Shown here: one piece after another, positions 34,038 to 42,622 of the stretch
Layout: every line of letters starts with the position of its first letter
How positions within the stretch are numbered: position 1 is the stretch's first letter
From: JABACD01 sp047639675
GTDB lineage: Bacteria > Planctomycetota > UBA1135 > GCA-002686595
Direction: 5' to 3'
Assembly: GCA_047639675.1 (NCBI GenBank)
Contig: JBLIOI010000007.1
Coordinates: 1 to 64,000 of the forward strand
DNA length: 64,000 bases
The notes under the pieces: model-generated
What the model was told of the DNA's origin: nothing
The model's input: only the letters and a program-made list of their open reading frames with translations
The model's database searches: none
Translations under genes and position numbers: made by a program

Positions 34038-35576
34038 CTAGTTGGCGCTAGGGTCCATTATGGCCCCTGAAGCGTCAATCAGGTGCGTTGCGGTCCTGCC
34101 CGCGATGTCTACCTTCGCGCCCTTCAGACTGATGCGCGCACCCGCTTCGGTCACGATTGTCACCTCGTCGGCGACTTGGGATAGAAGCTTGCCGTAGAAA
34201 ACGCCTCCAACTGTGGTCACGCGCACGCTCTTGAGGCCGGCAAGGTCTTGAGACCCGTTTTCGCCAAGAACTGCGGAGCCTTCCGAAGTGAGAATGTGCT
34301 CCACTCGATCGATCTGCCAATCCATCAAGGCCATTTTGCCCAGATTGGTCTCGATCCAAACGCGCTTCTTGCCAACGGCGTAAAGCTCGCCTTCAAAGAT
34401 CTCACCATCGGCAAGGACGACTCGCACTCGGCCTACGTTGGGCGTTAGGACACGATCAGTTTTGGAGATCGCCTCGACAGGAATTCCGGCGTCAAGCCAG
34501 AGTGCCGCCAACTCTACTTCCGATGCCTCACGCAACTCCCCGCCCAAGTCTTCGGGGGTCAAGTTCAGAGCCTCATCACCGTTCGCCTGTGTGGCCGTAT
34601 CGAGACTCCAGTCCTGGATTGGGCTCGTCGCATTCCAATCGATTTGAATCGGTGAAGAGTCAGGTTCGGAAACCACTTCGATCGGAGTCGTGCCCGCGAC
34701 AAAGACCTCGGTCATTTCTGGCTCAGCGCTAATTCCCGGGGCAATGAGTTCGAGGGCCGGCGCCTGCGAATCGTCCGTAGCTATGGATTCAAAGGGACTG
34801 ACCAGTCCTCCGCCAACTTGTTCCGCTGGCTTCGACGCCACCAGGGCTTCGTCCGTATTGGGAGACTCCTGCGGTTTGTTCTGTTGATTGGGCTTGTTCT
34901 GGGCTACTCGCGGCCTGATCTCCGGAGTGGCGTCCTTGCCCACGGGCACAAACTTCGCACCGACAACGCCAATAAAGACGGAGACGGCAGCGATAAGCGT
35001 TCGAGCTAACCAAGGCGAAGCTGCAGCAACAGGCTCGTCATCCTCATACTCGTTTTCGTACTCGACATCCAGATCGAGTTCTTCTGAACCCAGCTCTGCT
35101 TCCAAACCCTCTAAGGGTTCTTCGTCGACGTATTCCGTGTCCTCCCCATCATCGGAGAGCTCGAACTCCATCAGCCAGCCGTCATCCTGGTCAGCTGGTT
35201 GGTACTCGCCCTCGCTTTCGAACTCCGCTACGTGCGCACTGAGCTCGTTGTCTTCGAGGGGATTTTCTTCAATGGATTGCAGCGATTGAAGCGAATCCAA
35301 GACTTCAGCTGCCCCCGGATAGTTCTCGTTGGATCCAAACTCGGCGAATTCTGTTTCGCCATCCTCGAAAACTTCGTCTTCGAGTTCGAGCTGACCCAGT
35401 TCCTCATCCGTGGGCGAATTTAGGATTGGCGCATCCGGGAGTTCACCCGTTAGCGCACTTTGCAATTCCGAGTCGTCTTCGTCATCACCAACTCGTAAGT
35501 ACTCTTCGTTAGAGAACTCTTGGTTCGAGGATTCGTCTCCCTCGGGAGAATCGGGGCTGGTGGGGTCTATGGACAT
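34038..35576 (-). CDS. Membrane protein: acidic cytoplasmic region, one helix, Sm-like C-terminus
   Basis: 512 residues, not recognised as a named family. The first roughly 185 residues are very acidic with almost no basic residues (DDEDDSELQSALTGE, EDDEPVAAAS). One transmembrane segment sits near 190-212 (TLIAAVSVFIGVVGAKFVPV). After it comes a Pro/Gln linker and a C-terminal part with two similar strands: GRVRVVLADGEIFEGELYAV and KSVRVTTVGGVFYGKLLSQV, reminiscent of Sm/LSm-like beta barrels. Topology by charge rule: N-terminus in the cytoplasm, C-terminus outside. Function unknown. It lies downstream of selB on the same strand with a 186-base gap containing a hairpin. Confidence 0.6.
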   Translation of the reverse strand: MSIDPTSPDSPEGDESSNQEFSNEEYLRVGDDEDDSELQSALTGELPDAPILNSPTDEELGQLELEDEVFEDGETEFAEFGSNENYPGAAEVLDSLQSLQSIEENPLEDNELSAHVAEFESEGEYQPADQDDGWLMEFELSDDGEDTEYVDEEPLEGLEAELGSEELDLDVEYENEYEDDEPVAAASPWLARTLIAAVSVFIGVVGAKFVPVGKDATPEIRPRVAQNKPNQQNKPQESPNTDEALVASKPAEQVGGGLVSPFESIATDDSQAPALELIAPGISAEPEMTEVFVAGTTPIEVVSEPDSSPIQIDWNATSPIQDWSLDTATQANGDEALNLTPEDLGGELREASEVELAALWLDAGIPVEAISKTDRVLTPNVGRVRVVLADGEIFEGELYAVGKKRVWIETNLGKMALMDWQIDRVEHILTSEGSAVLGENGSQDLAGLKSVRVTTVGGVFYGKLLSQVADEVTIVTEAGARISLKGAKVDIAGRTATHLIDASGAIMDPSAN

Positions 35577-35617
35577 GACCGGTTTCTAATCTAGCGCTGC
35601 GGAAGAGAAGTCGTGAG

Positions 35618-35637
35618 CCCTGGCAACCAAGCCAGGG
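35618..35637 (-). terminator. Hairpin between selB and the next gene
   Basis: CCCTGGC/GCCAGGG with a six-base loop, lying between the selB stop codon and the start of the acidic membrane protein, both transcribed leftward. No long T-run follows, so it could be a weak terminator or a leader structure. Confidence 0.35.
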
Positions 35638-35762
35638 ACCCGCCTTTCATCGGCACTCGCGGTACCTGGAGCTTTGCCCCACCTGGAGGAAATCCCCCGC
35701 GCAAAGGGAGCAAGAAACGGCGAAGTCCGCTTCTGTCCGGAATCATTTTCCCGGTGCCGCCC

Positions 35763-37679
35763 CTAGCGCTTCTTCAGGACGCGATTTCCGCCTTGGCGCA
35801 GGGTCACGCCTTCCAAGTCCATGCGTTCCAAAATCGGGATAAGAAACTTGCGACTCGTGCTCAAAACATCCCGCAGCTCGGGGATTACGAGCTGCCCGTT
35901 CTTCTCGCAGTTCGAAACGACAGCTGTTCGGGCCTGCTCAGCCGTGGCGGCGGTCAAGAACAAGCCGTTCTTGAGCGGCACCAAGCGCCCCGCATCCACC
36001 AGCATCTCGAGCACCGAATTCAGCTCCTTCTCTGCGGTACCGAGAGTCGTCGCCAACTCCGCTTCTGCCGGGGGCTGGAAGGCTGCCTCCTCCAAGTGCG
36101 CCTCGATCTTCTGTATCAGCTCGCGCTTCGATTCATCGAGGGCTACCTTGCGCCCCGCCAAGCGAACCTTGCCACCCGCTTCCAATTCGATCCCGCCACG
36201 CGTGCGCTCTTCCTCCAAGAGGAAGTTCAGGAAGCTCGGCTCGTAACCCAAGTCTTTGCGCAACTCGCCTACGGGAACCACCTCGCGCAGAGCATTTTTG
36301 TCGAACCAGGCTGCGATCGTGTCGCGCAACTTTTCTAGCGACGACTCCAGCGTCTCAATGTGAAGCCATTTTTGGCCCTTCGGCTCTTCGACAACCGCAC
36401 CGCGCCCGGCTAGGTCGCCCAAGATCGCGCGGGTTTCCGCGAGGGAACGCTTGATCGCAACGGACAAGTCTTGAGCACTCTGTAGGGTTTCGCCACGTCG
36501 TGCCAAAATCACTTCCAAGAGATCCGTCGGCGACTCCAAGCTGCTCTCTTGTCGTCCGAGTTCTTCGAGCACGAAGCCCTTGAAGCGTTTGAGGCGGTGA
36601 CGGCTTTCCTCGAGAATTTTGCCTCCGCCCAAGGTAATCAGCGGTGAAGCCAATCGCAGAATAAAGGGATCCCCGGGCGCACAAACCACAGGTTTCTCCA
36701 ATCGCAGTTGTATCAAACCGGTCTCCCCCGGCTTCAATTCCGTTGAGTCCAATAGCACTGCTTGCCCCACGACTTCTACAGTTCCCGTGTGCAAACGCAC
36801 CTGCGCACGATCCTTCAAACTGCACTCCACCTTAGCAAGCATCGTCATGCGCGCGCCCACCATGCGCATCGCACGAAAGTAACCGGGCACGGCCGCGACG
36901 CTTCCGCGATCAGCATCCTTGCGCGACACATCCGAGATGTTTATGGCCGTCGAATGTCCGGCTCGAGCCGTTTCCGTCGCCTGCCGGTAGGCTTGCAATC
37001 CACGCACCTTGCCCTTGTGGCCGCCCGGCAAGATTTCAAGTGTGTCACCAATGGAGAGGGTCCCGGAAACGGGTATCCCTGTGATCACAGTGCCAAAGCC
37101 CTTCGAACTAAAGATCCGTTGCACCGGCATGCGAAAGACCCCGTCTGTCGCCCGCGGCTCGACTTCCATCGCCGCTTTGAACAGAGCCTCTTTGAAAGCA
37201 TCCATACCGATGCCTTTCAAAGCCGAGATGCGAAAGATGGGCGCATCGTCCAAAAAGGTGCCGGCGATCGACTCACGCACATCCTCTTCCGCGAGTTCGA
37301 TGAGCTCCTCCTCCACCATGTCCACCTTGGTCAGGCAGATCATCCCGCGGGAAACTCCCATTAATTCCATGATCGAAAGGTGCTCGCGAGTCTGCGGCAT
37401 GACCCCGTCATCCGCTGCGACCACCAAGACCACCAGATCGATTCCTGAAGCCCCCGCCACCATATTCTTGATGAAGCGCTCGTGCCCCGGCACGTCCACA
37501 ATGCCCACTAGGCGCCCGTCCGGCAGTTCTAGGGGCGCAAAACCCAAATCGATGGTCACGCCGCGCTCCTTCTCCTCTTTCAGGCGATCGGGGTCGATCC
37601 CGGTCAGGGCGCGCACCAAAGTAGATTTGCCGTGGTCGATGTGCCCGGCGGTTCCGATGACAATAGGCTGGATCTCCAT
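35763..37679 (-). CDS. selB: Selenocysteine-specific elongation factor
   Basis: 638 residues, a GTPase that carries Sec-tRNA(Sec) to the ribosome at a UGA followed by a SECIS hairpin. The G1 motif GHIDHGKST is at residues 12-20, in VIGTAGHIDHGKSTLVRAL; the SelB-specific DPDRLKEEKERGVTIDLGFA follows; G3 is DVPGHERF and G4 TKVD. The last roughly 250 residues form the winged-helix SECIS-binding part, ending ILERMDLEGVTLRQGGNRVL, the usual SelB tail. The frame extends to 37742, but the ATG at 37679 follows AAGGTG and matches the family start. selA, selD and tRNA-Sec were not found in the window. The candidate user is the gene at 26066-27118. Confidence 0.95.
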   Translation of the reverse strand: MEIQPIVIGTAGHIDHGKSTLVRALTGIDPDRLKEEKERGVTIDLGFAPLELPDGRLVGIVDVPGHERFIKNMVAGASGIDLVVLVVAADDGVMPQTREHLSIMELMGVSRGMICLTKVDMVEEELIELAEEDVRESIAGTFLDDAPIFRISALKGIGMDAFKEALFKAAMEVEPRATDGVFRMPVQRIFSSKGFGTVITGIPVSGTLSIGDTLEILPGGHKGKVRGLQAYRQATETARAGHSTAINISDVSRKDADRGSVAAVPGYFRAMRMVGARMTMLAKVECSLKDRAQVRLHTGTVEVVGQAVLLDSTELKPGETGLIQLRLEKPVVCAPGDPFILRLASPLITLGGGKILEESRHRLKRFKGFVLEELGRQESSLESPTDLLEVILARRGETLQSAQDLSVAIKRSLAETRAILGDLAGRGAVVEEPKGQKWLHIETLESSLEKLRDTIAAWFDKNALREVVPVGELRKDLGYEPSFLNFLLEEERTRGGIELEAGGKVRLAGRKVALDESKRELIQKIEAHLEEAAFQPPAEAELATTLGTAEKELNSVLEMLVDAGRLVPLKNGLFLTAATAEQARTAVVSNCEKNGQLVIPELRDVLSTSRKFLIPILERMDLEGVTLRQGGNRVLKKR

Positions 37680-37722
37680 GTCGCGCACCTTACCAGGATC
37701 CGAATCGGATATCGTTTGCGGC

Positions 37723-38694
37723 GTGACCTCTCTACCTTTCAATCCGCTCCGTCCGCATTTGCGCGAACTCTACGGACGCAATGTTTACCGCGTGGCCCTC
37801 GACGCCGGCTCCACCTGTCCCAATCGCGATGGCGCGAAAGGCTTTGGTGGCTGCGTTTATTGTGACGTGGAAGGCTCGGGGACCGGCGAGCTCAAAAGCG
37901 GCACGCAGTTGGCTGTGCAACTCGAGGAAGGCATCGAGCGCATCCGGCGGCGCGAGCCCGATCCTGGAATCATCGCCTACTTCCAGTCCTACTCGAATAC
38001 CTACGTGGCGCCCAAGCGCCTGCGCGAGGTCCTCGCTGTCTTGGATAAGCACCTGGGCGACCCAATCGTTGCCGTCAGCATTGCGACTCGCCCGGATACG
38101 ATTTCGCCGGAAGCCCTCGACATTTTAGCCGAGCTCAATGAGCGCGTTCCGGTTTGGCTGGAGCTCGGTCTAGAGGTTGCGGATGATGCCTTGCTCGACA
38201 AGATTCAGCGCTATCACACGGTGGATGACTTCCTTGTGGCGGTTGAGCGCGTGCACCGTGTGGGCTTGCAAGTTGTAGGGCATGCAATCCTCGGCATCCC
38301 AGGCGACGGTCGCGAGGGCGCGCGGCGCACGGCGGACTGTTTAGCGCAGAGTGGAATCGCTGGCATCAAGGTCCACAACTTGATGATCCTGCGCCGCACG
38401 ATACTCGAAAAGTGGTGGCGCGCCGGGGAAGTGCCGGTGCTTGAGCCGGCCGCTTATGTTTCGTGGTTAGCGGACTTCATCGAGCGCTTACACCCGGATC
38501 AAATTGTGCACCGCATGACCGGTGACGCGGCGCCCGAAGAGTTACTCGCGCCCCTTTGGGATGTGCGCATGAATGGCATTAGGCACAGGCTAATCCAGGA
38601 GCTGGAAGCGCGTGGGACACGCCAGGGGTCACTTTTCGCTGGGGCAGGAGTATCGAATCCTGCGAGTTTCTCGGAGAAGCAGCGAACAGACTGA
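37723..38694 (+). CDS. TIGR01212-type radical SAM protein (YhcC-like)
   Basis: About 323 residues. The radical SAM cluster is in DAGSTCPNRDGAKGFGGC followed by VYC, the long-spaced C-x7-C-x2-C of the TIGR01212 family. Other family blocks: AYFQSYSNTYVAPKRLREVL and WLELGLEVADDALL. The function of this family is not known; an RNA- or protein-modifying role is possible. It is divergent from selB with a 43-base gap, so both promoters must lie there. The true start is a GTG at 37723; the longer frame from 37009 is a shadow of selB. Confidence 0.85.
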   Translation: MTSLPFNPLRPHLRELYGRNVYRVALDAGSTCPNRDGAKGFGGCVYCDVEGSGTGELKSGTQLAVQLEEGIERIRRREPDPGIIAYFQSYSNTYVAPKRLREVLAVLDKHLGDPIVAVSIATRPDTISPEALDILAELNERVPVWLELGLEVADDALLDKIQRYHTVDDFLVAVERVHRVGLQVVGHAILGIPGDGREGARRTADCLAQSGIAGIKVHNLMILRRTILEKWWRAGEVPVLEPAAYVSWLADFIERLHPDQIVHRMTGDAAPEELLAPLWDVRMNGIRHRLIQELEARGTRQGSLFAGAGVSNPASFSEKQRTD

Positions 38695-38746
38695 GCAGGC
38701 AAGGCACTGGGAGAGGAGGTCGCCGTCTACCCCTTCCCGTCTTGCC

Positions 38747-39001
38747 GTGAAGCGTCATCAACTAGCTTTCATCCTGCTCGCGCTCCTCGCATTGCCGTCC
38801 TGCAAAGTCCAGAACCAATGGTCCTTCCCCGTTTCTCGCTCAGCCTACGGCAGCGCTGAGAGCGGATCCGGGAGTGGATTCGGGTCCTGCAACGGCAGCG
38901 AAGCGGAAGCCATCTTCGTGCTCGCCATCATTCTGCTCCCAATCGCCATCGACTTGGTCATTCTCCCGGTCACACTTCTGCACGATCTGACGGAGAGTTG
39001 A
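38747..39001 (+). CDS. Small YceK/YidQ-like lipoprotein
   Basis: 84 residues from a GTG at 38747. The N-terminus KRHQLAFILLALLALPSC is a lipoprotein signal ending at a lipobox Cys. The C-terminal hydrophobic stretch ILLPIAIDLVILPVTLLHDL resembles the end of the YceK/YidQ (DUF1375) family, where a similar L-P-x-x-x-D motif occurs. The middle is a Gly/Ser-rich loop. It probably sits in the cell envelope. Assignment to the family is tentative because the protein is short. It starts 52 bases after the radical SAM gene. Confidence 0.55.
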   Translation: MKRHQLAFILLALLALPSCKVQNQWSFPVSRSAYGSAESGSGSGFGSCNGSEAEAIFVLAIILLPIAIDLVILPVTLLHDLTES

Positions 39002-39065
39002 GAAAGGGCAGCGGGTGAGGCTTGTCAATTGCTCAACAGGAGCGACAATAGCCGCAGGAGTAATA

Positions 39066-39440
39066 ATGATGACGACACCTTCAGAAGACTACGCCCTGTT
39101 GATCCCCGCAGCCACTGCAGTGGAAGCGGATCTCGCCAAAGAACTACTTGAGTCTAAGGGGATTCCGGTCCTATTGGACTCAATGGATCGCGACATGGCT
39201 GAACTAGGATCGGCGGCCCACATGCAAACCTCGCATCCGGACGTTTATGTTCCCAAAACCGCCTTCGAGACGGCCATGGCCATCCTGAGTGCGACGTGGG
39301 AGAACTTTGAAGCGCCGGATGAGGCTGAAGCGTCCGACGAGACCACAGCGTCTGACGAGACTACAGCGCCTGACGAGACCGCAGCGTCTGACGAGACTAC
39401 AGCGCCTGACGAGACTAAAGAGGCTACCGAAGAGAGCTAG
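39066..39440 (+). CDS. Small DUF2007-like protein with a repetitive acidic tail
   Basis: About 124 residues. The ATG at 39066 is preceded by GGAG at 39057-39060 with five bases between, a strong ribosome-binding site. Residues 7-80 (YALLIPAATAVEADLAKELL, then ESKGIPVLL) resemble the DUF2007 family of short cytoplasmic proteins with a beta-alpha fold. The last 40 residues are five near-identical six-residue repeats (ASDETT, APDETA and similar). Function unknown. Confidence 0.65.
   Translation: MMTTPSEDYALLIPAATAVEADLAKELLESKGIPVLLDSMDRDMAELGSAAHMQTSHPDVYVPKTAFETAMAILSATWENFEAPDEAEASDETTASDETTAPDETAASDETTAPDETKEATEES
39330..39417 (+). repeat. 18-bp tandem repeat coding the acidic tail
   Basis: Five units of 18 bases close to GCGTCTGACGAGACTACA, kept in frame, coding S/P-D-E-T-T/A repeats. 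Copy number may vary between strains. Confidence 0.8.
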
Positions 39441-39458
39441 CGACCAGTTCTGAAACTG

Positions 39459-41267
39459 CTAGCGCTCTTTTTCAATGTCTTCGCGAGGTAGGAGCGTGTG
39501 ATCATCAAGGATGATGCGCCCATTCTCCCCCGCCATGCTGCTGAGGTTCGTGGGGTCGGCGATTAGGAATGGATCGAGGGTGAAGTCGCTGCTGGACACC
39601 TTGGCGTTGTGCCCCTCGATGGCGATCACAATGGCATCCCCTTCGATCAAATCGCGCCAATTCGGTATCGGGAAATAGGCGAAGCAAGTCCTGGCCTCGT
39701 GGGACTCCACATCCGTCGCTTGCGCGCCGGCTCCGCCACCGACCTTCGACCGGCAGAATTCTGTGCCATTGATGTAGGCGATGAAGGCATCGTCGTAGCG
39801 GATCATTAGCGCGAGGTCTTTGTAACCCTTGAGATCCGCGGCTTGCACCGACTTGCGCAGATAGACCCGTTGGTAGGAGCCGCGCATGCCATCGAGCACG
39901 GTTGTGTCATCGTCATCCCCAAAGCCGAAGCCCGCCTGGCCCGTGTTCCAAGAGCTCGCGTCAAAACTGGGATCAGTCCAGTTCCCCGTCGGATCCTCCC
40001 CAGCCAAGTAGCTCCAACTCGACTGGGCTTCAATCACAGAACTGAAGCCCTCTGGCATGAAAGCGTCGATAGCCAACGGCGGCCCCTGGGAGACCATGTG
40101 TAACTTGTCTGGCGAGAATTCGAGCAAGGTGATGTGGTGCGCGCTAGCCGTCATGCCCGGCGCCTTCAGGTACCAACGCTCCGAGTCGGGATTGCGTTGC
40201 GGTACTCCGAGTCCTCCCTCACCGATATAGGTGACACCTGTTGGATCGAATTTCTCAGAGCGAATCGGCATGGTCCGCTTAAGCACGTGGCCATCGGATT
40301 CAAGCACGAGATCGAGGTCGTAGTGCTCGAAGAGCGGTACCCAAGTTGATTTGGCAGGGCCGGGGGTCTTGACCGCGGGATACAAGGGTCTGTGAAACTG
40401 CGCCACGAGCCAAGTGTGTGTCGGGCGCAAATAGCTGAGTGCCTCTTCGAGCCAAACAGCCTGGTCTCCGGTAGTGCTGGTCTCCGAGTTGAGCGTAATC
40501 AGCGCCAACTCCGTGCCAATCTCAGTCACGTAGTAGTTGTTGTTGTCACCACCTGGAGTGTCAAAGATCTCATTGAATAACGGACCGGAGTCGTGATTAC
40601 CTCGGACCGGAATGATCGGCAGGACTCGCCCATTGTCCAAAACGCCCAACTCATGATGGCTAAGCCATTGGCCCCAATCCCCCCATAGGCGGCCGCTATA
40701 GATAAAGTCGCCTCCATGGGCAAAGGCCAAGATCGAGGGATCCTCCAAGGCCAGACTGGCCATCAAGCGATACATCACTTGGCGCGCAATGTGACCGGAA
40801 CGCGAGTCGCCGCCGTAGAGCAGTTTGAAGGGGCGCGCATCCTCGGGAGCTGTGACGAAGTGCATCTCGGGTGATGCTTCGCCATTACTCAAGATCACGA
40901 AGTAGTAGGTCGTCGAGGGCTTGAGGTTATCCAGAGTCGCGTGGTGGTACCAAGCGCCTTCGAGCTTGCCAATCTCTGAAGGATCTAGGCTGTACTTGCC
41001 GTTACGCCGAGCGGTAAAGCTCTGCGGATAATCTTCGATGATGCCGTTCATTGCCGATTCAGAGGCGAGCACACGATGATCGTTTCCCTCTGCTTCTGTA
41101 CTCCAGGAAACCGTCGCTTCATGCGCAGGGTCTTCGTGCCAGATCACTCGCCATTGAGCTGGACGCACACCTTCCAACTCTCTCCATGTGGGCGCCGCCT
41201 CCTGTGCTAAGAGAGGAGCGACCGAAGATAAAAGCAAGCAGAGGAATCGCAGTGGATGGAATCTCAA
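39459..41267 (-). CDS. Secreted calcineurin-like (purple acid phosphatase-type) phosphoesterase
   Basis: About 602 residues. The start is taken as the TTG at 41267, one base past the stop of the upstream gene, because it gives a signal peptide (LRFLCLLLSSVAPLLAQ). An N-terminal fibronectin-like domain (ATVSWSTEAEGNDHRV, LDNLKPSTTYYFVI) precedes the metallophosphatase core with GGDSRSGH, AHGGDFIYSG and RGNHDSG metal-binding blocks and a later GHVLKRT. The last 200 residues form a beta-sandwich with DDAFIAYINGTEFCRS, common in planctomycete secreted proteins. It probably hydrolyses phosphate esters outside the cell. Exact substrate unknown. Confidence 0.85.
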   Translation of the reverse strand: MRFHPLRFLCLLLSSVAPLLAQEAAPTWRELEGVRPAQWRVIWHEDPAHEATVSWSTEAEGNDHRVLASESAMNGIIEDYPQSFTARRNGKYSLDPSEIGKLEGAWYHHATLDNLKPSTTYYFVILSNGEASPEMHFVTAPEDARPFKLLYGGDSRSGHIARQVMYRLMASLALEDPSILAFAHGGDFIYSGRLWGDWGQWLSHHELGVLDNGRVLPIIPVRGNHDSGPLFNEIFDTPGGDNNNYYVTEIGTELALITLNSETSTTGDQAVWLEEALSYLRPTHTWLVAQFHRPLYPAVKTPGPAKSTWVPLFEHYDLDLVLESDGHVLKRTMPIRSEKFDPTGVTYIGEGGLGVPQRNPDSERWYLKAPGMTASAHHITLLEFSPDKLHMVSQGPPLAIDAFMPEGFSSVIEAQSSWSYLAGEDPTGNWTDPSFDASSWNTGQAGFGFGDDDDTTVLDGMRGSYQRVYLRKSVQAADLKGYKDLALMIRYDDAFIAYINGTEFCRSKVGGGAGAQATDVESHEARTCFAYFPIPNWRDLIEGDAIVIAIEGHNAKVSSSDFTLDPFLIADPTNLSSMAGENGRIILDDHTLLPREDIEKER

Positions 41268-41268
41268 A

Positions 41269-42054
41269 TTATCGGGAGGAGGCTGGAGGTTTGACTCGGG
41301 CGAGATCGCGCCAATAGTAGTATAGCGCCAACGGCGCGCCAAAGTTTGCGAGGCGCGTTGCGGACTCCGGCCAGCGCTCAAGGCCCCACGCGGACATACG
41401 GCTTACAAGGGTAATCGCCCCCCAGGCGGCCATATAAGCCGCAATCCAACGCCATCGTCTAAAGCAAAGAGCCGCCGCGAGAGCGATGTCGATGCAACCG
41501 ATGAGTGACAAGATCAAGCGCGCATCGTCTTCTCGCAACCGAACGCCAAACTGACGGCGCACACTCGGAATCAGGAGGTCTATGAACTGCGGATGATGCT
41601 GCAGAGCTTCGTAGCCGTGGGCAACGAAAGTGATCGCGATCGCAAAGCGCAGGAATCCGAAGGCCAAGCCACTGCGGCCGAGATGCAGGAGCATCAGGGA
41701 GATGGGTGCCACAAAGCGAATCGCATGAGAAGCCGGAGCTAAGTAAGCAAAGGCTTCGCCAGCTTGGATGCGCGTCGTAACAGCGAGCATCAGGAGCCAG
41801 GCAAAGATCAAGCCGCAGGCGATCCAAGTCGGCTTCCACATGAGACTCAATGAAGAAAACAGCAGCACGAGGGCTGCCCAGCGTTCGACATTGACAGCGA
41901 AGGCTTCGGATGTTCCGAGCCCCATGAACAACCAGCCGTTGACAGAGGATTGATGACTCCACGCCACCCAGCCAGCGCTTAGCGCGCTCAACACGACTGT
42001 GAGTCGAAGAATAATGGCGCCTACGCTGCCACGTGTTGAAGGCTCGGTCGTCAT
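41269..42054 (-). CDS. DoxX-like multi-pass membrane protein
   Basis: 261 residues with about seven hydrophobic helices (for example ILRLTVVLSALSAGWVAWS and GCIDIALAAALCFRRWRW). The arrangement of polar residues in the later helices, with FVAHGYEALQHHPQF and RWRWIAAYMAAWGAITLVSR, resembles DoxX-like membrane proteins, but the match is weak. Function unknown. It starts 50 bases before the gene at 42092 ends on the same strand and its stop nearly touches the phosphoesterase start. Confidence 0.6.
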   Translation of the reverse strand: MTTEPSTRGSVGAIILRLTVVLSALSAGWVAWSHQSSVNGWLFMGLGTSEAFAVNVERWAALVLLFSSLSLMWKPTWIACGLIFAWLLMLAVTTRIQAGEAFAYLAPASHAIRFVAPISLMLLHLGRSGLAFGFLRFAIAITFVAHGYEALQHHPQFIDLLIPSVRRQFGVRLREDDARLILSLIGCIDIALAAALCFRRWRWIAAYMAAWGAITLVSRMSAWGLERWPESATRLANFGAPLALYYYWRDLARVKPPASSR

Positions 42055-42091
42055 GCAATTCTAGGCTGGGTTATTCTTGCGGACAGGGCTT

Positions 42092-42598
42092 CTAACTGCC
42101 CTCCGCTGATTCCATCTCAAGAACCGTCAAGTGCAAGCGCAAATCGAATTCGAGCTGATGATAGTCGGGCTCCATATAAGTGCAAAGCTTGTAGAAGTCA
42201 CGATCGTGCTCCGTGTGCTTCATATGAGCCAGCTCGTGAACGACGATCATGTGCAAGAACTCCGGTGCAGTATCCTTGAATAAGCTGGCGATCCGCATTT
42301 CGCGGCGCTTCTTCAATTTGGATCCCTGGACGACGGTCGAGGTGGTGTGCAATCCCAATGCGTTGTGTGCCTGGTGCAAGCGATTGTCGAAGGCCACAGA
42401 CTTGAGCGGCGCGGCGCTGCGCATGCGCAGCGCCTTGAGTTCTTGCACGTAGGTGTTCAGCGCTTTGCTTGAATGTACCTCGTGCTTGTCGGGATACTTG
42501 TTGAACAAGTAACCGGCGAGCTCGCCACTCTCCACCAAAGCTTCGGCTTTCGCCTGCAGCTCTGGCGGGTAGCCTTGAATGTAACGCAATCTGTCCAT
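42092..42598 (-). CDS. YgjP-like (DUF45) zinc metallopeptidase
   Basis: 168 residues with the metal site HELAHMKH: H121, E122 and H125 form the H-E-x-x-H and a third histidine follows (H131 in EHDRDF). Upstream KLKKRREMRIASLFK also fits the YgjP/WLM group, whose members are small cytoplasmic zinc proteins of uncertain substrate. The start ATG at 42596-42598 follows AAAGGGCACC. It probably works alone. Confidence 0.82.
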   Translation of the reverse strand: MDRLRYIQGYPPELQAKAEALVESGELAGYLFNKYPDKHEVHSSKALNTYVQELKALRMRSAAPLKSVAFDNRLHQAHNALGLHTTSTVVQGSKLKKRREMRIASLFKDTAPEFLHMIVVHELAHMKHTEHDRDFYKLCTYMEPDYHQLEFDLRLHLTVLEMESAEGS

Positions 42599-42622
42599 GG
42601 TGCCCTTTCGCTTACTCCAGGG

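Noticed and set aside
35577..35762. Possible tRNA-Sec beside selB
   Set aside because: No acceptor arm, TTCGA loop or UCA anticodon loop could be assembled on either strand.
37009..37722. N-terminal extension of the radical SAM protein
   Set aside because: It is antisense to selB; family text starts only after the GTG at 37723.
39330..39417. CRISPR-like repeat
   Set aside because: The 18-bp units are directly adjacent, without spacers, and code protein.
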